64,000 nucleotides of DNA from Microbacterium protaetiae. Its GTDB lineage: Bacteria > Actinomycetota > Actinomycetes > Actinomycetales > Microbacteriaceae. The position numbers were made by a program, and so were the translations under genes. Below, piece after piece: positions 24,822 through 32,770 of the stretch; within the stretch, counting starts at the first letter, position 1, and the number at the start of each line of letters is the position of its first letter. The stretch is from assembly GCF_004135285.1 (NCBI RefSeq), contig NZ_CP035494.1, positions 2,356,001 to 2,420,000 of the forward strand, in the 5' to 3' direction. The notes below the pieces were generated by a model. The model saw nothing but the letters and a program-made list of their open reading frames with translations, had not been told where the DNA came from and searched no databases.

Positions 24822-25147
24822 CCTCGGTCGACCGGCTCGTTCCCGGCAGAACGACCATCAGCGCGCGGGCGCTCGAGCATCTGGTGACGGGAATGGTGCG
24901 GGATGCCGCATCCGCCCGCGTCCGCGACATCGAGGTGTCACTGGCCGACGCCGCCGGTGCGCTGCGGGTCTCGGTCACCGTGCCGCTTCTGGTGGGCGCA
25001 CGCCCCGCAACACCGATCTTCGAGCAGGGCGCACTCGTGCGCAATCACGTGATCGCGGGAATGAAGACGCTGAGCGGCCGCGCCGTCGGCGCCGTCGACG
25101 TGCGCTACGCAGGTGTACGCATGATGCCGGCGCGGAGGGTGCGATGA
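24818..25147 (+). CDS. second Asp23/Gls24-like protein
   Basis: 109 residues from ATG 24818, which overlaps the upstream stop (ATGA). It has the short Asp23-like core (ISARALEHLVTGMVRDAAS ... VRDIEVSLADAAGALRVSVTVPL ... VGAVDVRYAGVRM) without the flexible N-terminus of its neighbour. Open frame extends further upstream but only over the preceding genes. Confidence 0.72.
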   Translation: MTSVDRLVPGRTTISARALEHLVTGMVRDAASARVRDIEVSLADAAGALRVSVTVPLLVGARPATPIFEQGALVRNHVIAGMKTLSGRAVGAVDVRYAGVRMMPARRVR

Positions 25148-25710
25148 CTGCCGAATCGGCCGTGTACCGACGGGTGCTGCGCCGCCAACGGTATTCGCCC
25201 CGCACCGGCGCCGCAGTGGTCGTGGCTGCCGCAGCCAGTGTTCTCGGCGCCGCCGGGATCGTGCTGGCGATGTGGTGCTGGGCAGATCCGGCCGTGCGCG
25301 AACGTGTCGACCGCCTGGTCGGGTCGCTGTCGCAGCTCGGCGGCGATCGGGCCGTTGTGACGGCGATCGGGGTCGTGGCCGTGCTGCTCTCACTGCTGCT
25401 GATCGCCATGGCCGTGCTGCCCGGGCGGCGGGCACGCCACACCCGCATGACGGGGCGCGTCGCGCTGTCCGCCGACGACGGCGTGCTGGCCGATGCCTCG
25501 GCCGACGCGGTCGCCGCCGCGTGCGGGCTGAGCTCCGACCGCGTCTCGGTCAGCGTGCGGCCGCGGTCTGCCACCGTGCGGGTGGTTCCGCTCAGCGGTG
25601 TGCGGGTGCACCGTGACATTGCCGCAGAGTCGGCGAAGCAGGCCATCGCGGCGGCGGGCTTCGCGGTGACGTCGCGAGTGCTCGTCGACCACCGGGCGGT
25701 CGTGGCATGA
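25144..25710 (+). CDS. DUF6286-like membrane protein of the Asp23 operon
   Basis: 188 residues from ATG 25144 (ATGA overlap). The N-terminus is basic (RRVLRRQRYSPR); two membrane helices (VVVAAAASVLGAAGIVLAMW and VVTAIGVVAVLLSLLLIAMA) are followed by a C-terminal Asp23-like alpha/beta domain. This layout matches the DUF6286 family of actinobacterial alkaline-shock clusters. The family name is from memory of similar operons. Confidence 0.7.
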   Translation: MTAESAVYRRVLRRQRYSPRTGAAVVVAAAASVLGAAGIVLAMWCWADPAVRERVDRLVGSLSQLGGDRAVVTAIGVVAVLLSLLLIAMAVLPGRRARHTRMTGRVALSADDGVLADASADAVAAACGLSSDRVSVSVRPRSATVRVVPLSGVRVHRDIAAESAKQAIAAAGFAVTSRVLVDHRAVVA

Positions 25711-26321
25711 ACGCCACGAACCGCGTCCTCAATCGCGCGGTGCTGCTTGCGGCGGGCATCCTGCTCTTCGTGATCGGCGCGAGTGCGATGCTCGCCGGCA
25801 TACGGCCCACAGGGGCAGAGCCGATGATCGCCGGCGCGACGAGGGGGGTTGCGGATGCGGCATCCCGCGCCCGCGCATGGCGCATGGCGCTGCCCGGAGG
25901 CGGCACCGTCTCGGGCGCCGAGGTCGTCGTCGTGGCTGCGCTGGTGGTGGTTGTGGCACTGCTGGCCGTGTTCCTCGCCACGCGCGGGCGGGGAAAGACG
26001 CGCACGGTGCTGCGGCAGGTCACCGGCCAAGGACGCACCTCGGTAGACCGTGGCATCGCCGCCACGATACTGACCGAACAACTCAGCGCGCGCGCCGACG
26101 TGCTGTCGGCGACCGTGGAGGTGTACCGGGTCAGGCGGGCCCCCGCGATAGCACTGACGGTGCGACCGCGACGGGGAGCGGATCTCGCACGGCTTCTGGC
26201 TGCCGTCGAAGACGTCGTGCACGACTGGGACCGGCTCGCGGGTGTCAGGGTGCCGGTGGCGGTGCATCTGGCCGACCGCCGGAGGGTGGACGGCCTGCGA
26301 TCGGCTGCCCGCGTGCGATAG
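25707..26321 (+). CDS. AmaP-like alkaline shock membrane anchor protein
   Basis: 204 residues from an ATG overlapping the upstream stop. Two helices (VLLAAGILLFVIGASAMLAG and VVVVAALVVVVALLAVFLA) separated by an extracytoplasmic loop are followed by a cytoplasmic C-terminal domain (TILTEQLSARADVLSATVEVYR ... ALTVRPRRGADL), as in AmaP, which fixes Asp23 to the membrane. It ends the first Asp23 operon; GlsB follows after 101 nt. Confidence 0.75.
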   Translation: MNATNRVLNRAVLLAAGILLFVIGASAMLAGIRPTGAEPMIAGATRGVADAASRARAWRMALPGGGTVSGAEVVVVAALVVVVALLAVFLATRGRGKTRTVLRQVTGQGRTSVDRGIAATILTEQLSARADVLSATVEVYRVRRAPAIALTVRPRRGADLARLLAAVEDVVHDWDRLAGVRVPVAVHLADRRRVDGLRSAARVR

Positions 26322-26422
26322 CGGGAACGAAGACGAACGAAAGGAACAGGATCGGCGGCTGAGCCATCACGACACGGCTTCCGGGCACCGGAGGCCTCGA
26401 CCATCAACGAAAGGGGCACCCC

Positions 26423-26689
26423 ATGGGGTTCTTCAGCTTTCTTCTGCTCGGTCTGATCGCGGGGGCGATCGCCAAGCTCATCATTCCGGGCAAACAGCCC
26501 GGCGGTTGGTTCGTCACTCTCATCCTCGGCGTCATCGGTGCGATGCTCGGCGGATGGCTGGGCGGGCTCATCTTCCACGTCGATCTGCAGTCGTTCTTCA
26601 GCCTCTCGACGTGGCTGTTGGCGATCGGCGGGCCGCTGATAGTGCTGCTGATCTACGGGCTCATCGTCGGGCGCCGCGCCAGCGAATGA
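26423..26689 (+). CDS. GlsB/YeaQ/YmgE family stress response membrane protein
   Basis: 88 residues, full length. Three glycine-rich helices with the family motif GLIAGAIAKLIIPGKQPGG near the start and GVIGAMLGGWLGG in the middle (transglycosylase-associated protein family). GAAAGGGG lies upstream of the ATG. Often part of Asp23 stress clusters. Confidence 0.92.
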   Translation: MGFFSFLLLGLIAGAIAKLIIPGKQPGGWFVTLILGVIGAMLGGWLGGLIFHVDLQSFFSLSTWLLAIGGPLIVLLIYGLIVGRRASE

Positions 26690-26702
26690 GAAGATCGCAC
26701 AG

Positions 26703-26775
26703 AACCCCCGACCGGGGGTGTTCTCGTGAGGGATGCGGGGGACGAGGCGGCGATCATGAGCCGCCCTTGTCCCCC
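26703..26775. terminator. hairpins between glsB-like gene and sigma factor gene
   Basis: ACCCCCGACCGGGGGT (26704-26719) and a larger stem GGGGGAC..GGCGG / CCGCC..GTCCCCC (26737-26775). Together they should separate the two stress operons. Confidence 0.65.
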
Positions 26776-26810
26776 CGGGGAGAGCGGGATCGCATGCAGA
26801 GGTCAGGGGG

Positions 26811-27377
26811 ATGACCGGTGACCGATTTCCGAGCGCTCTCGAGCGCGCGGATGACTTCATCGTCGCCGGCCGCGCCGCCGACGGCGACATGGCCGCGTTC
26901 GGGGTGCTGGTGCGCAGGTACACACCCATGATGCGGGCGTACAGTCGCCGCATCCTGAATGCCTCCGCCGACGTGGATGATGTCGTGCAAGAGGCATTCG
27001 TGACGGCATGGCAGCGGCTGCCTGAACTGGATGACCCGGCCAAGGTCAAGAGCTGGCTGATGCGCATCGTGAGCCGTAAGGCCGTCGACCGCATCCGTGC
27101 CTCACGCCCGCAGAGCGACATCGATGATCTGGATCATCCGGCGCCCGCGCACGCCTCTCCCGCACGCATCGCCGAGACGCATGCTGGAGTCGAGGCGTTG
27201 CGTCTCGTGCTGCAGGAGTTGCCCGACGAGCAGCGGCAGTGCTGGGTGCTGCGCGAGATCGCCGGATACCCGTACGACGAGATCGCCGAGCAGCTCGAGC
27301 TTCCGCTCTCGACGGTGCGCGGCCTGCTGGCTCGGGCGAGAAAGTACATCATCATCCGGATGGAGGAGTGGCGATGA
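26811..27377 (+). CDS. ECF-type RNA polymerase sigma factor
   Basis: 188 residues. Region 2 runs from DMAAFGVLVRRYTPMMRAYS to SWLMRIVSRKAVDRIR with the core-binding DVDDVVQEAFVTAW; region 4 is LQELPDEQRQCWVLREIAG...STVRGLLARARK, a helix-turn-helix. No region 1 or 3. The next two genes overlap it by 4 nt each and are Asp23-like, so the sigma factor probably serves the envelope-stress response and its own operon. No dedicated promoter motif was identified. Confidence 0.92.
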   Translation: MTGDRFPSALERADDFIVAGRAADGDMAAFGVLVRRYTPMMRAYSRRILNASADVDDVVQEAFVTAWQRLPELDDPAKVKSWLMRIVSRKAVDRIRASRPQSDIDDLDHPAPAHASPARIAETHAGVEALRLVLQELPDEQRQCWVLREIAGYPYDEIAEQLELPLSTVRGLLARARKYIIIRMEEWR

Positions 27378-27997
27378 CCGCAGAACGTCCGGATCCCCGA
27401 CGGCTGGGCGTGGAGCCCGGCGACCTCGACGGCCACACCATCGAGGAACTCACCGACTATCTCGAGGCCGGTCGCTCGCCGTCCGATCCGTCCATCGAGC
27501 AGTCCGCCGGCTGCCAGCTCGCGCTCGAGGCGCTCGAACGGCTGCACTCGCTGACACCTGAGCTGATGGCAGCGGATGCCGCGGCCGAGCCGGCTGCCGA
27601 CGAGAGCTGGGTGCAGAAGATCCTCAGCGGCATCGCCCTGGACGCCCGGGCCGGGCGACGCATTCCCCTCACCCCGCCGGCCCCGGGTGCCGAGATCGCT
27701 CTCACCGAAGGCGCTGTGCGCGGACTCGTGCGGGCAGCCGAAAACGCGATTCCAGGGGTGCTCATCGGACGCTGTCGCCTCAACGGCGATGTGACGACCC
27801 CCGGTGCGCCGGTGCGCATCGAGATCGATGCCAGCGTGCCGTACGGCGAGCCGCTTCCACGGCTGGCCGATCGGCTGCGCGACGAGATAGCACGGCGACT
27901 GGCGGTGCACACCGAGTTGAACGTCACCGGAATCGACATCAGGATCCACGACGTGCAGCTCATCGTGCCGGCGGCCGACGAGGAGGACGAAGGATGA
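27374..27997 (+). CDS. Asp23-like protein with N-terminal helical extension (possible sigma-factor partner)
   Basis: 207 residues from ATG 27374, overlapping the sigma factor stop (ATGA). The first ~80 residues (HTIEELTDYLEAGRSPSDPSI ... LALEALERL) resemble in size and place an anti-sigma domain but lack a zinc-binding HxxxCxxC. The C-terminal ~115 residues (ALTEGAVRGLVRAAENAIPG ... NVTGIDIRIHDVQLI) are Asp23-like. A role in sensing envelope state and restraining the sigma factor is a hypothesis. Confidence 0.65.
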   Translation: MTAERPDPRRLGVEPGDLDGHTIEELTDYLEAGRSPSDPSIEQSAGCQLALEALERLHSLTPELMAADAAAEPAADESWVQKILSGIALDARAGRRIPLTPPAPGAEIALTEGAVRGLVRAAENAIPGVLIGRCRLNGDVTTPGAPVRIEIDASVPYGEPLPRLADRLRDEIARRLAVHTELNVTGIDIRIHDVQLIVPAADEEDEG

Positions 27998-28326
27998 CCA
28001 CGGAAGACAGCGCGGTGCTCGCAGCGGCCGTCGAGGCGGCTGCGCGGGCCGTCACCGGTGTCATCACGCTGTATCGGCCGGGGTCGCTGGCGGCGAACCT
28101 TCTCGACGCCGGCGCCGAGTTGCTGGGTCGGTCGCCCTCGCTGGTGGCGATCGACGAATCCGGGGGCGAGCTGCGCGTGCGCGTGGCCATCGGCGTGCAC
28201 GCCGCGCAGGGCGCGCCGCAGACGGTTCGTGCCGTGCACGACGCCGTGCGGGCTCTGCTGGAGCCGCGGCATCCCGATGCTCAGATCGAGGTGACGGTCG
28301 TGCACATCATGGACGCCACCGCGTAG
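27994..28326 (+). CDS. third Asp23-like small protein
   Basis: 110 residues, ATG overlapping the upstream stop. Residues follow the Asp23 layout: AAVEAAARAVTGVITLY at the start and LRVRVAIGVHAAQ ... QIEVTVVHIMD at the end. Likely binds the other Asp23 proteins of the cluster. Confidence 0.6.
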   Translation: MTTEDSAVLAAAVEAAARAVTGVITLYRPGSLAANLLDAGAELLGRSPSLVAIDESGGELRVRVAIGVHAAQGAPQTVRAVHDAVRALLEPRHPDAQIEVTVVHIMDATA

Positions 28327-28371
28327 GCGGCGCGACTCCGCAGAACGGGATGCGCGGCGCGAAAGCATAGG

Positions 28372-28409
28372 CTATCGTTTCTCGATAGATAACGCTCGAG
28401 AGACGATAG
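28372..28409. promoter_or_regulatory. inverted-repeat operator upstream of DUF2975/XRE pair
   Basis: CTATCGTTTCTCGA and TCGAGAGACGATAG are 13/14 complementary around a 10-nt AT-richer spacer (TAGATAACGC) that can hold the -10 box. The ATG is 8 nt downstream. It is a good candidate for autoregulation by the XRE protein encoded in the operon. Confidence 0.65.
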
Positions 28410-28417
28410 GGATCATC

Positions 28418-28894
28418 ATGCGCGATGTGGCCGTCATCCTCACGAAGGCGCTCATCGTCGTGTTGTTCGCGGCGCTGCTGGTCTGTCAGATCGTGCTGCT
28501 GCCTGTGCTCGCGGGCGACGTCGCGCATGATGCCCCCGAGTTCGCGGGCCTGCAGGTGCCGGGAGTCGTGCTCACCGTGCTGCTGCTGGTGTGTGTCGAG
28601 GTGATGCTCGTATGCGTGTGGCGGTTGCTGTCGATGGTCGCTGAAGACAGCATCTTCCGACCCGCGGCGTTCCGGTGGGTCGATGCCATCATCATCGCGG
28701 TACTGGTGGCAGTCGTGCTCGTGGTCGCAGGCATGATCCTCATCGACCGGGCGGGCGCCGGAACGCCGGTGGCGCTGATCGGCGGCATCCTGGCGATCAT
28801 CGTCGGCCTGGGCATCGCGCTGGTCGTCGTCGTCCTGCGCGAGCTGCTGCGCCAGGCCGTGCAGCTCGAGCAGGACATGTCGGAGGTCGTGTGA
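28418..28894 (+). CDS. DUF2975 family membrane protein
   Basis: 158 residues, four membrane helices, with the family motif AEDSIFRPAAFRWVDAI between helices 2 and 3. DUF2975 proteins are regularly paired with a small YozG-like XRE regulator, as here; function is unknown. Its stop overlaps the next start by 1 nt (TGATG). Confidence 0.88.
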   Translation: MRDVAVILTKALIVVLFAALLVCQIVLLPVLAGDVAHDAPEFAGLQVPGVVLTVLLLVCVEVMLVCVWRLLSMVAEDSIFRPAAFRWVDAIIIAVLVAVVLVVAGMILIDRAGAGTPVALIGGILAIIVGLGIALVVVVLRELLRQAVQLEQDMSEVV

Positions 28895-29103
28895 TGCCCA
28901 TCATCATCGACCTCGATGTGCAGCTCGCGCGCAAGAAGATGAGCGTGAACGAGCTCGCCGCGGCCATCGGCATCACGGCGGTGAACGTGTCGGTGCTCAA
29001 GAACGGGCGCGCCAAGGCCGTGCGCTTCACCACCCTCGACGCCATCTGTCGCGTGCTCGAATGCCAGCCCGGCGACATCCTGCGCTGGGAGCCGGGACCG
29101 TGA
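28894..29103 (+). CDS. XRE/YozG-like helix-turn-helix regulator
   Basis: 69 residues, a single Cro/CI-type HTH: MSVNELAAAIGITAVNVSVLKNGR and TLDAICRVLECQPGDIL, the usual ending of YozG-type regulators. Probably binds the inverted repeat at 28372-28409 and controls the DUF2975 gene. Confidence 0.9.
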   Translation: MPIIIDLDVQLARKKMSVNELAAAIGITAVNVSVLKNGRAKAVRFTTLDAICRVLECQPGDILRWEPGP

Positions 29104-29161
29104 GCATTGTGCCGGGGGCGCGCTCATCGCGGCGTATGGCGCTGACACGGCGTGCGGCGAA

Positions 29162-29220
29162 TTCAGTCGTCACGAATGGCCGCCTGACTGCCCGAAAAGT
29201 GGTCATATGTGACGACTGAA
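29162..29220. repeat. perfect 12-bp inverted repeat with 35-nt spacer
   Basis: TTCAGTCGTCAC (29162-29173) and GTGACGACTGAA (29209-29220) match exactly. No T-run, so not a classic terminator; the layout also resembles the ends of a very small non-autonomous element. It lies in the 264-nt non-coding gap after the XRE gene. Confidence 0.7.
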
Positions 29221-29284
29221 CGAACAATGCCGCGACCGCGCGGCGACCGTTCATCGCCGCGGCGCCGCCCCGCGGCATCCTCCC

Positions 29285-29361
29285 GCAACAGCATCCCCCG
29301 CAATAGACCCGCAACAGCATCCCCCGCAATAGACCCGCAATAGCATCCCCCGCAATAGATT
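29285..29361. repeat. 26-bp tandem repeat ending in the promoter of the VIT1-like gene
   Basis: Two identical units GCAACAGCATCCCCCGCAAT-AGACCC (29285-29310, 29311-29336) and a third, diverged unit that ends in TAGATT (29356-29361), the -10 box of the next gene. Each unit carries a TAGAC(C) box at the same place, so expansion multiplies near-promoter sequences. Confidence 0.85.
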
Positions 29362-29367
29362 GGTCGG

Positions 29368-30087
29368 GTGACGGACACTTCTGGGCGCGGCCATGCCGAC
29401 GAGCCGCACGCCCCGGGCCTGGCACAGCGACTCAATTGGCTGCGCGCGGGTGTGCTCGGCGCGAATGACGGCATCGTCTCGACGGCCGCTGTCGCGGTCG
29501 GGGTGGCCGGGGCGACGGATGCCGTAGGCCCGGTCTTTCTCGCCGGCGCGGCCGCCCTCGTGGGCGGGGCCATCTCCATGGCGCTCGGGGAATACGTCTC
29601 GGTCTCCAGCCAGCGTGACACCGAGCGGGCGCTGATCGCGAAGGAGCGCGGGGAGCTCGCCGATGACCCCGAGGCCGAATTCGAAGAGCTCGTGGGGCTG
29701 TACGAACAGGAGGGGCTGTCGCACGAGACCGCGCGCACGGTGGCGAGGGAGCTGACCGAGAAGAACGCTCTGCGGGCACATCTGTCGATGGAACTGAACA
29801 TCGACCAAGACGACGTGGTCAGCCCGTGGCATGCCGCGCTTGCCTCGGCAGTGTCGTTCACGGTCGGCGCGATGCTGCCCGTGCTGACGATCCTGCTCAC
29901 GCCACCCGCGGTGCGGGTCGCGTGGACCTTCGTCGCGGTGCTGCTCGCGCTCGCTGTCACCGGCCACGTCGCCGCGTGGATCGGCGGAGCCGTGCGCTGG
30001 CGATCGGTCGTACGCACCGTCATCGGGGGCGCGCTGGCGCTGGCCGCCACCTTCGCCGTCGGCACGCTGTTCGGCGGGGTGGGCTGA
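29368..30087 (+). CDS. VIT1/CCC1 family iron/manganese transporter
   Basis: 239 residues. The N-terminus has the family segment LRAGVLGANDGIVSTAAVAVGVAGA and GGAISMALGEYVSVSSQRD; the middle is a charged ~80-residue helical domain (metal-binding domain in VIT1) with many Glu; three helices follow. It moves Fe2+ or Mn2+ across the membrane. Start GTG lies 6 nt after TAGATT (leaderless). Confidence 0.9.
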   Translation: MTDTSGRGHADEPHAPGLAQRLNWLRAGVLGANDGIVSTAAVAVGVAGATDAVGPVFLAGAAALVGGAISMALGEYVSVSSQRDTERALIAKERGELADDPEAEFEELVGLYEQEGLSHETARTVARELTEKNALRAHLSMELNIDQDDVVSPWHAALASAVSFTVGAMLPVLTILLTPPAVRVAWTFVAVLLALAVTGHVAAWIGGAVRWRSVVRTVIGGALALAATFAVGTLFGGVG

Positions 30088-30155
30088 TCGCGGCGATATC
30101 GGTGGCACAGCCCGCGCGGGCCGAGCGGGGCATAGCCTGGCCTCGGGGGCAGAAG

Positions 30156-31166
30156 ATGGGCACACAACGCACGTGGCCGGGTCGCAGGATGCCGCAGCCC
30201 CGCGCCGATTCCGAGCGCCGCCGGGCACCGACGGCAGTGTTGCGCCTCGTGCGCGCCGTGACGATGGTTCTGGGCGCCGCCGCCGGTCTTCTCGCGGCGG
30301 TCGCGGCGATCACGACCGCCGAGGGACTTTTCGCGCGCGAGCGACTCGCGCCCACGCGCCTGGGTCCGATCAAGCCGCGCAGTGGAAGATTCGGCGTGCA
30401 CCGTCCCGGAACACCGCTGCAGCTCGGGATGATGGGCGACTCGCTGGCTGTCGGCTACGGAGCTTTCGATCCCGAACAGACGCCGGGCACGCTGCTGGCG
30501 ATGGGCCTGGCCGACGCGGCCAATCGCCCGGTCGAACTGACGAACGTCGGAGAGGTGGGCGCCGAGGCGACGGCGCTGATCGCACAGCTCGCGACGCTTC
30601 TCGACGAGCAGCCGGCGCTCGACGTGGTCGTCATCGTCATCGGGGCAAACGATGTGATGCGGCTCAAACGGCTCACCGATGCGCTGTGGCCGCTGTCAGA
30701 GACCGTGCGGGAACTGCGCCGGCGCGGAGTGCAGGTGGTGGTGGCGACGTGCCCCGACCTGGGAACCGTGCAGACGTTCTCGCAGCCGCTGCGGTTCTTC
30801 GCGCACTGGTCGAGCCGCCTGACCGCGACCGGTCAGGCGATAGTGGTGCTGCGCGCCGGCGGCCGGACGGTCTCGCTCGCCGACACGCTCGGACCGCTGT
30901 TTCGCCGGACTCCCGAGGAGATGTTCTCGACGCACGACCATCTGCACCCCTCCGACGCGGGCTATCGCGCGGCAGCGCGGGCGATCCTGCCGAGCGTGTG
31001 CGCGGCCGCCGGCTATACGCGCCCGCAAGACGCGCATGTGCCGCACCGTGTCTACCGCAAGGGCAGCCGGCATCCCCTCGCCTGGCTGGCCTTCCGCGCG
31101 TCGCGTCGCGTCGGCGCACGACTGACAGCGTCCTCCGGCGTGCGGGCGCAGGCGCCGACAGCCTGA
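30156..31166 (+). CDS. SGNH/GDSL family hydrolase
   Basis: 336 residues with one N-terminal membrane helix (VTMVLGAAAGLLAAVAAITTA, residues ~35-55), so membrane-anchored with the enzyme outside. Block I is MMGDSLAVGYG (catalytic Ser), block III IGANDVMRL and block V HDHLHPSDAGY (catalytic Asp and His). Likely an esterase or lipase; substrate unknown. TAGCCT (30133-30138) lies 17 nt before the ATG. Confidence 0.87.
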   Translation: MGTQRTWPGRRMPQPRADSERRRAPTAVLRLVRAVTMVLGAAAGLLAAVAAITTAEGLFARERLAPTRLGPIKPRSGRFGVHRPGTPLQLGMMGDSLAVGYGAFDPEQTPGTLLAMGLADAANRPVELTNVGEVGAEATALIAQLATLLDEQPALDVVVIVIGANDVMRLKRLTDALWPLSETVRELRRRGVQVVVATCPDLGTVQTFSQPLRFFAHWSSRLTATGQAIVVLRAGGRTVSLADTLGPLFRRTPEEMFSTHDHLHPSDAGYRAAARAILPSVCAAAGYTRPQDAHVPHRVYRKGSRHPLAWLAFRASRRVGARLTASSGVRAQAPTA

Positions 31167-31175
31167 GCGGTCACG

Positions 31176-31718
31176 TCATTCCGCCACGCCGCTGCGCGCC
31201 GGCTGCGGCACCGGCGTGGTCGCGCCGAGACGGTAACGATAGGCGAGCAGATCGAACACCCGCTCGCCGCCGATCCAGAGCCCATCGTGCTCGGGCGCAC
31301 GCTCGAATCCCAGCGCTTCGTACAGCCGGTGCGCGCCATGCATGTCGGGGCCGGTCTTCAGCGTCACATGCGCGTACCCGGCGGCTGCGGCATCCCGTAT
31401 CACCTGCTGCATCAGGGCGGCAGCCACTCCCTGCCGCCGAGCGGTGGGAGCCACACCGAGCAGGCGCAGATCGGCATCGTCATCGCCGAAGTCTTCGTGC
31501 AGCACCGGGCCACCGCGCCGGCGCACCGTCACGCTGCCGACCACCGCTCCGTGCTCGTCGACGGCGACCAGAACGTCGTAGTCACGTGCACGGACGGCCG
31601 AGCGATGCATGTCGTCGTGGTGCTCACGCGGGCCGTAGTCGTGTGCATATGCGTCGTCGATGACACGGTCGATCTCCTCGAACTCCTCGGGCCGGGCGCG
31701 GCGCACCTGCACACTCAT
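31176..31718 (-). CDS. GNAT family N-acetyltransferase
   Basis: 180 residues. Acetyl-CoA site LLGVAPTARRQGVAAALMQQV (RRxGV/A) and a C-terminal LYEALGFERAP. Last gene of a minus-strand operon; its ATG overlaps the monooxygenase stop by 4 nt. In Bacillus ytm operons an acetyltransferase works with a flavin monooxygenase to degrade S-alkyl-cysteines; the same is inferred here. Confidence 0.87.
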   Translation of the reverse strand: MSVQVRRARPEEFEEIDRVIDDAYAHDYGPREHHDDMHRSAVRARDYDVLVAVDEHGAVVGSVTVRRRGGPVLHEDFGDDDADLRLLGVAPTARRQGVAAALMQQVIRDAAAAGYAHVTLKTGPDMHGAHRLYEALGFERAPEHDGLWIGGERVFDLLAYRYRLGATTPVPQPARSGVAE

Positions 31719-32761
31719 GCTGCCTGCTCACGGCGCTCGGCAGCCGGCGCCCAACCCAAGGCCGGGCCGACCCGGGTGGCCAGCTGATGCAGAATGTGCT
31801 TCCAGTCTTCGAGTTCGAGCTCGAACGGCAGCTCGAACAGGTAGTCCTCCGCCGCACGGAAGGCGGCGTCGGCCCGGATCACCTCGACGATCTCGTCGGT
31901 GGAGCCCAGGATGTCGAGCGCGATGATCGTGTTCTTGCCCTGGATCTGCCTGGTGCGCGGGGTGCGCCGTTGCACGTACTCCCGGTATCGCCGCAGCTGC
32001 GAGCCTGTGGCAGCGTCGGTGGGAACGGCCACCCGGGCCACCGTGGCGTGCGCTTGCTCGCCGGCGGGGTGGTGCGCGCGGAAGGCATCGATCTGCCCGC
32101 GCTGCACGCGGGCGAAATCCGTGTCGCCGTCGGCGGTCGTGCTGATGTTGCTCACCAGCCAGTTCAGCCCGGCGTGCCCCGCCCATTCGGCCGACCGCAG
32201 CGATCCGCCGCCGTACCAGAGGCGGTCGGCCAGCCCGGGACTGTGCGGTTCGACACGGTCAGAGTCGAAGTCGCCGCCGATGCCCTGATACGGCGGGATC
32301 TCGCGCACGGCGCGCCCCGCCAACAGTTCACGCAGCAGCTCGATGCGGCCGTACCCGTAGTCCTGCTCGCGCCATCCGCGGTCGAACACGATGTCGTTGA
32401 CATCATCGGCGAACTTCGGCGGATGCACGCTGAGGCCGGGCTGCAGGCGACCGCCGCTGAGAACATCGACGGTGGCCAGGTCTTCGGCCAGCCGGAACGG
32501 GTTGTCGTGCCCGACCGGGATGACGGCGTGGCCCAGCTTGATGCGCTCGGTGTGCTGCGAGATGGCGCCGAACAGCACCGGCGACGACGAGACGCCGTGC
32601 TGCAGGTGGCGGGTGCGCAGCCACCCGCTGTCCAGGCCCAGCTCTTCGGCATAGCGGAACAGCTCGATCGCATTGTCGAGCCCCTCGCGGGGTGAATCAC
32701 GGTCGAACGGGGCGATGTGCACGAAGCCGAGGCTGCGTACCGGGCGGGGCGTGTCTGTCAT
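31715..32761 (-). CDS. LLM class flavin-dependent oxidoreductase
   Basis: 348 residues, a bacterial-luciferase-like TIM barrel. Family features seen: LGFVHIAPFDRD at the start, HLQHGVSSSPVLFGAISQHT and IKLGHAVIPVGHDNPFRLAEDLATVDVLSGGRLQPGLSVH-like central strand (the segment before GGRL). It uses FMNH2 from a reductase encoded elsewhere. Placement with a GNAT and an amino-acid importer suggests oxidation of an imported organosulfur compound. AGGAG lies before the ATG. Confidence 0.88.
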   Translation of the reverse strand: MTDTPRPVRSLGFVHIAPFDRDSPREGLDNAIELFRYAEELGLDSGWLRTRHLQHGVSSSPVLFGAISQHTERIKLGHAVIPVGHDNPFRLAEDLATVDVLSGGRLQPGLSVHPPKFADDVNDIVFDRGWREQDYGYGRIELLRELLAGRAVREIPPYQGIGGDFDSDRVEPHSPGLADRLWYGGGSLRSAEWAGHAGLNWLVSNISTTADGDTDFARVQRGQIDAFRAHHPAGEQAHATVARVAVPTDAATGSQLRRYREYVQRRTPRTRQIQGKNTIIALDILGSTDEIVEVIRADAAFRAAEDYLFELPFELELEDWKHILHQLATRVGPALGWAPAAERREQAA

Positions 32762-32770
32762 GTCGAACTC

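Noticed and set aside
26703..26719. ECF sigma autoregulatory promoter
   Set aside because: The palindromic ACCCCCG sequence looks like a terminator stem; no -35/-10 pair matching a known ECF group could be defended.
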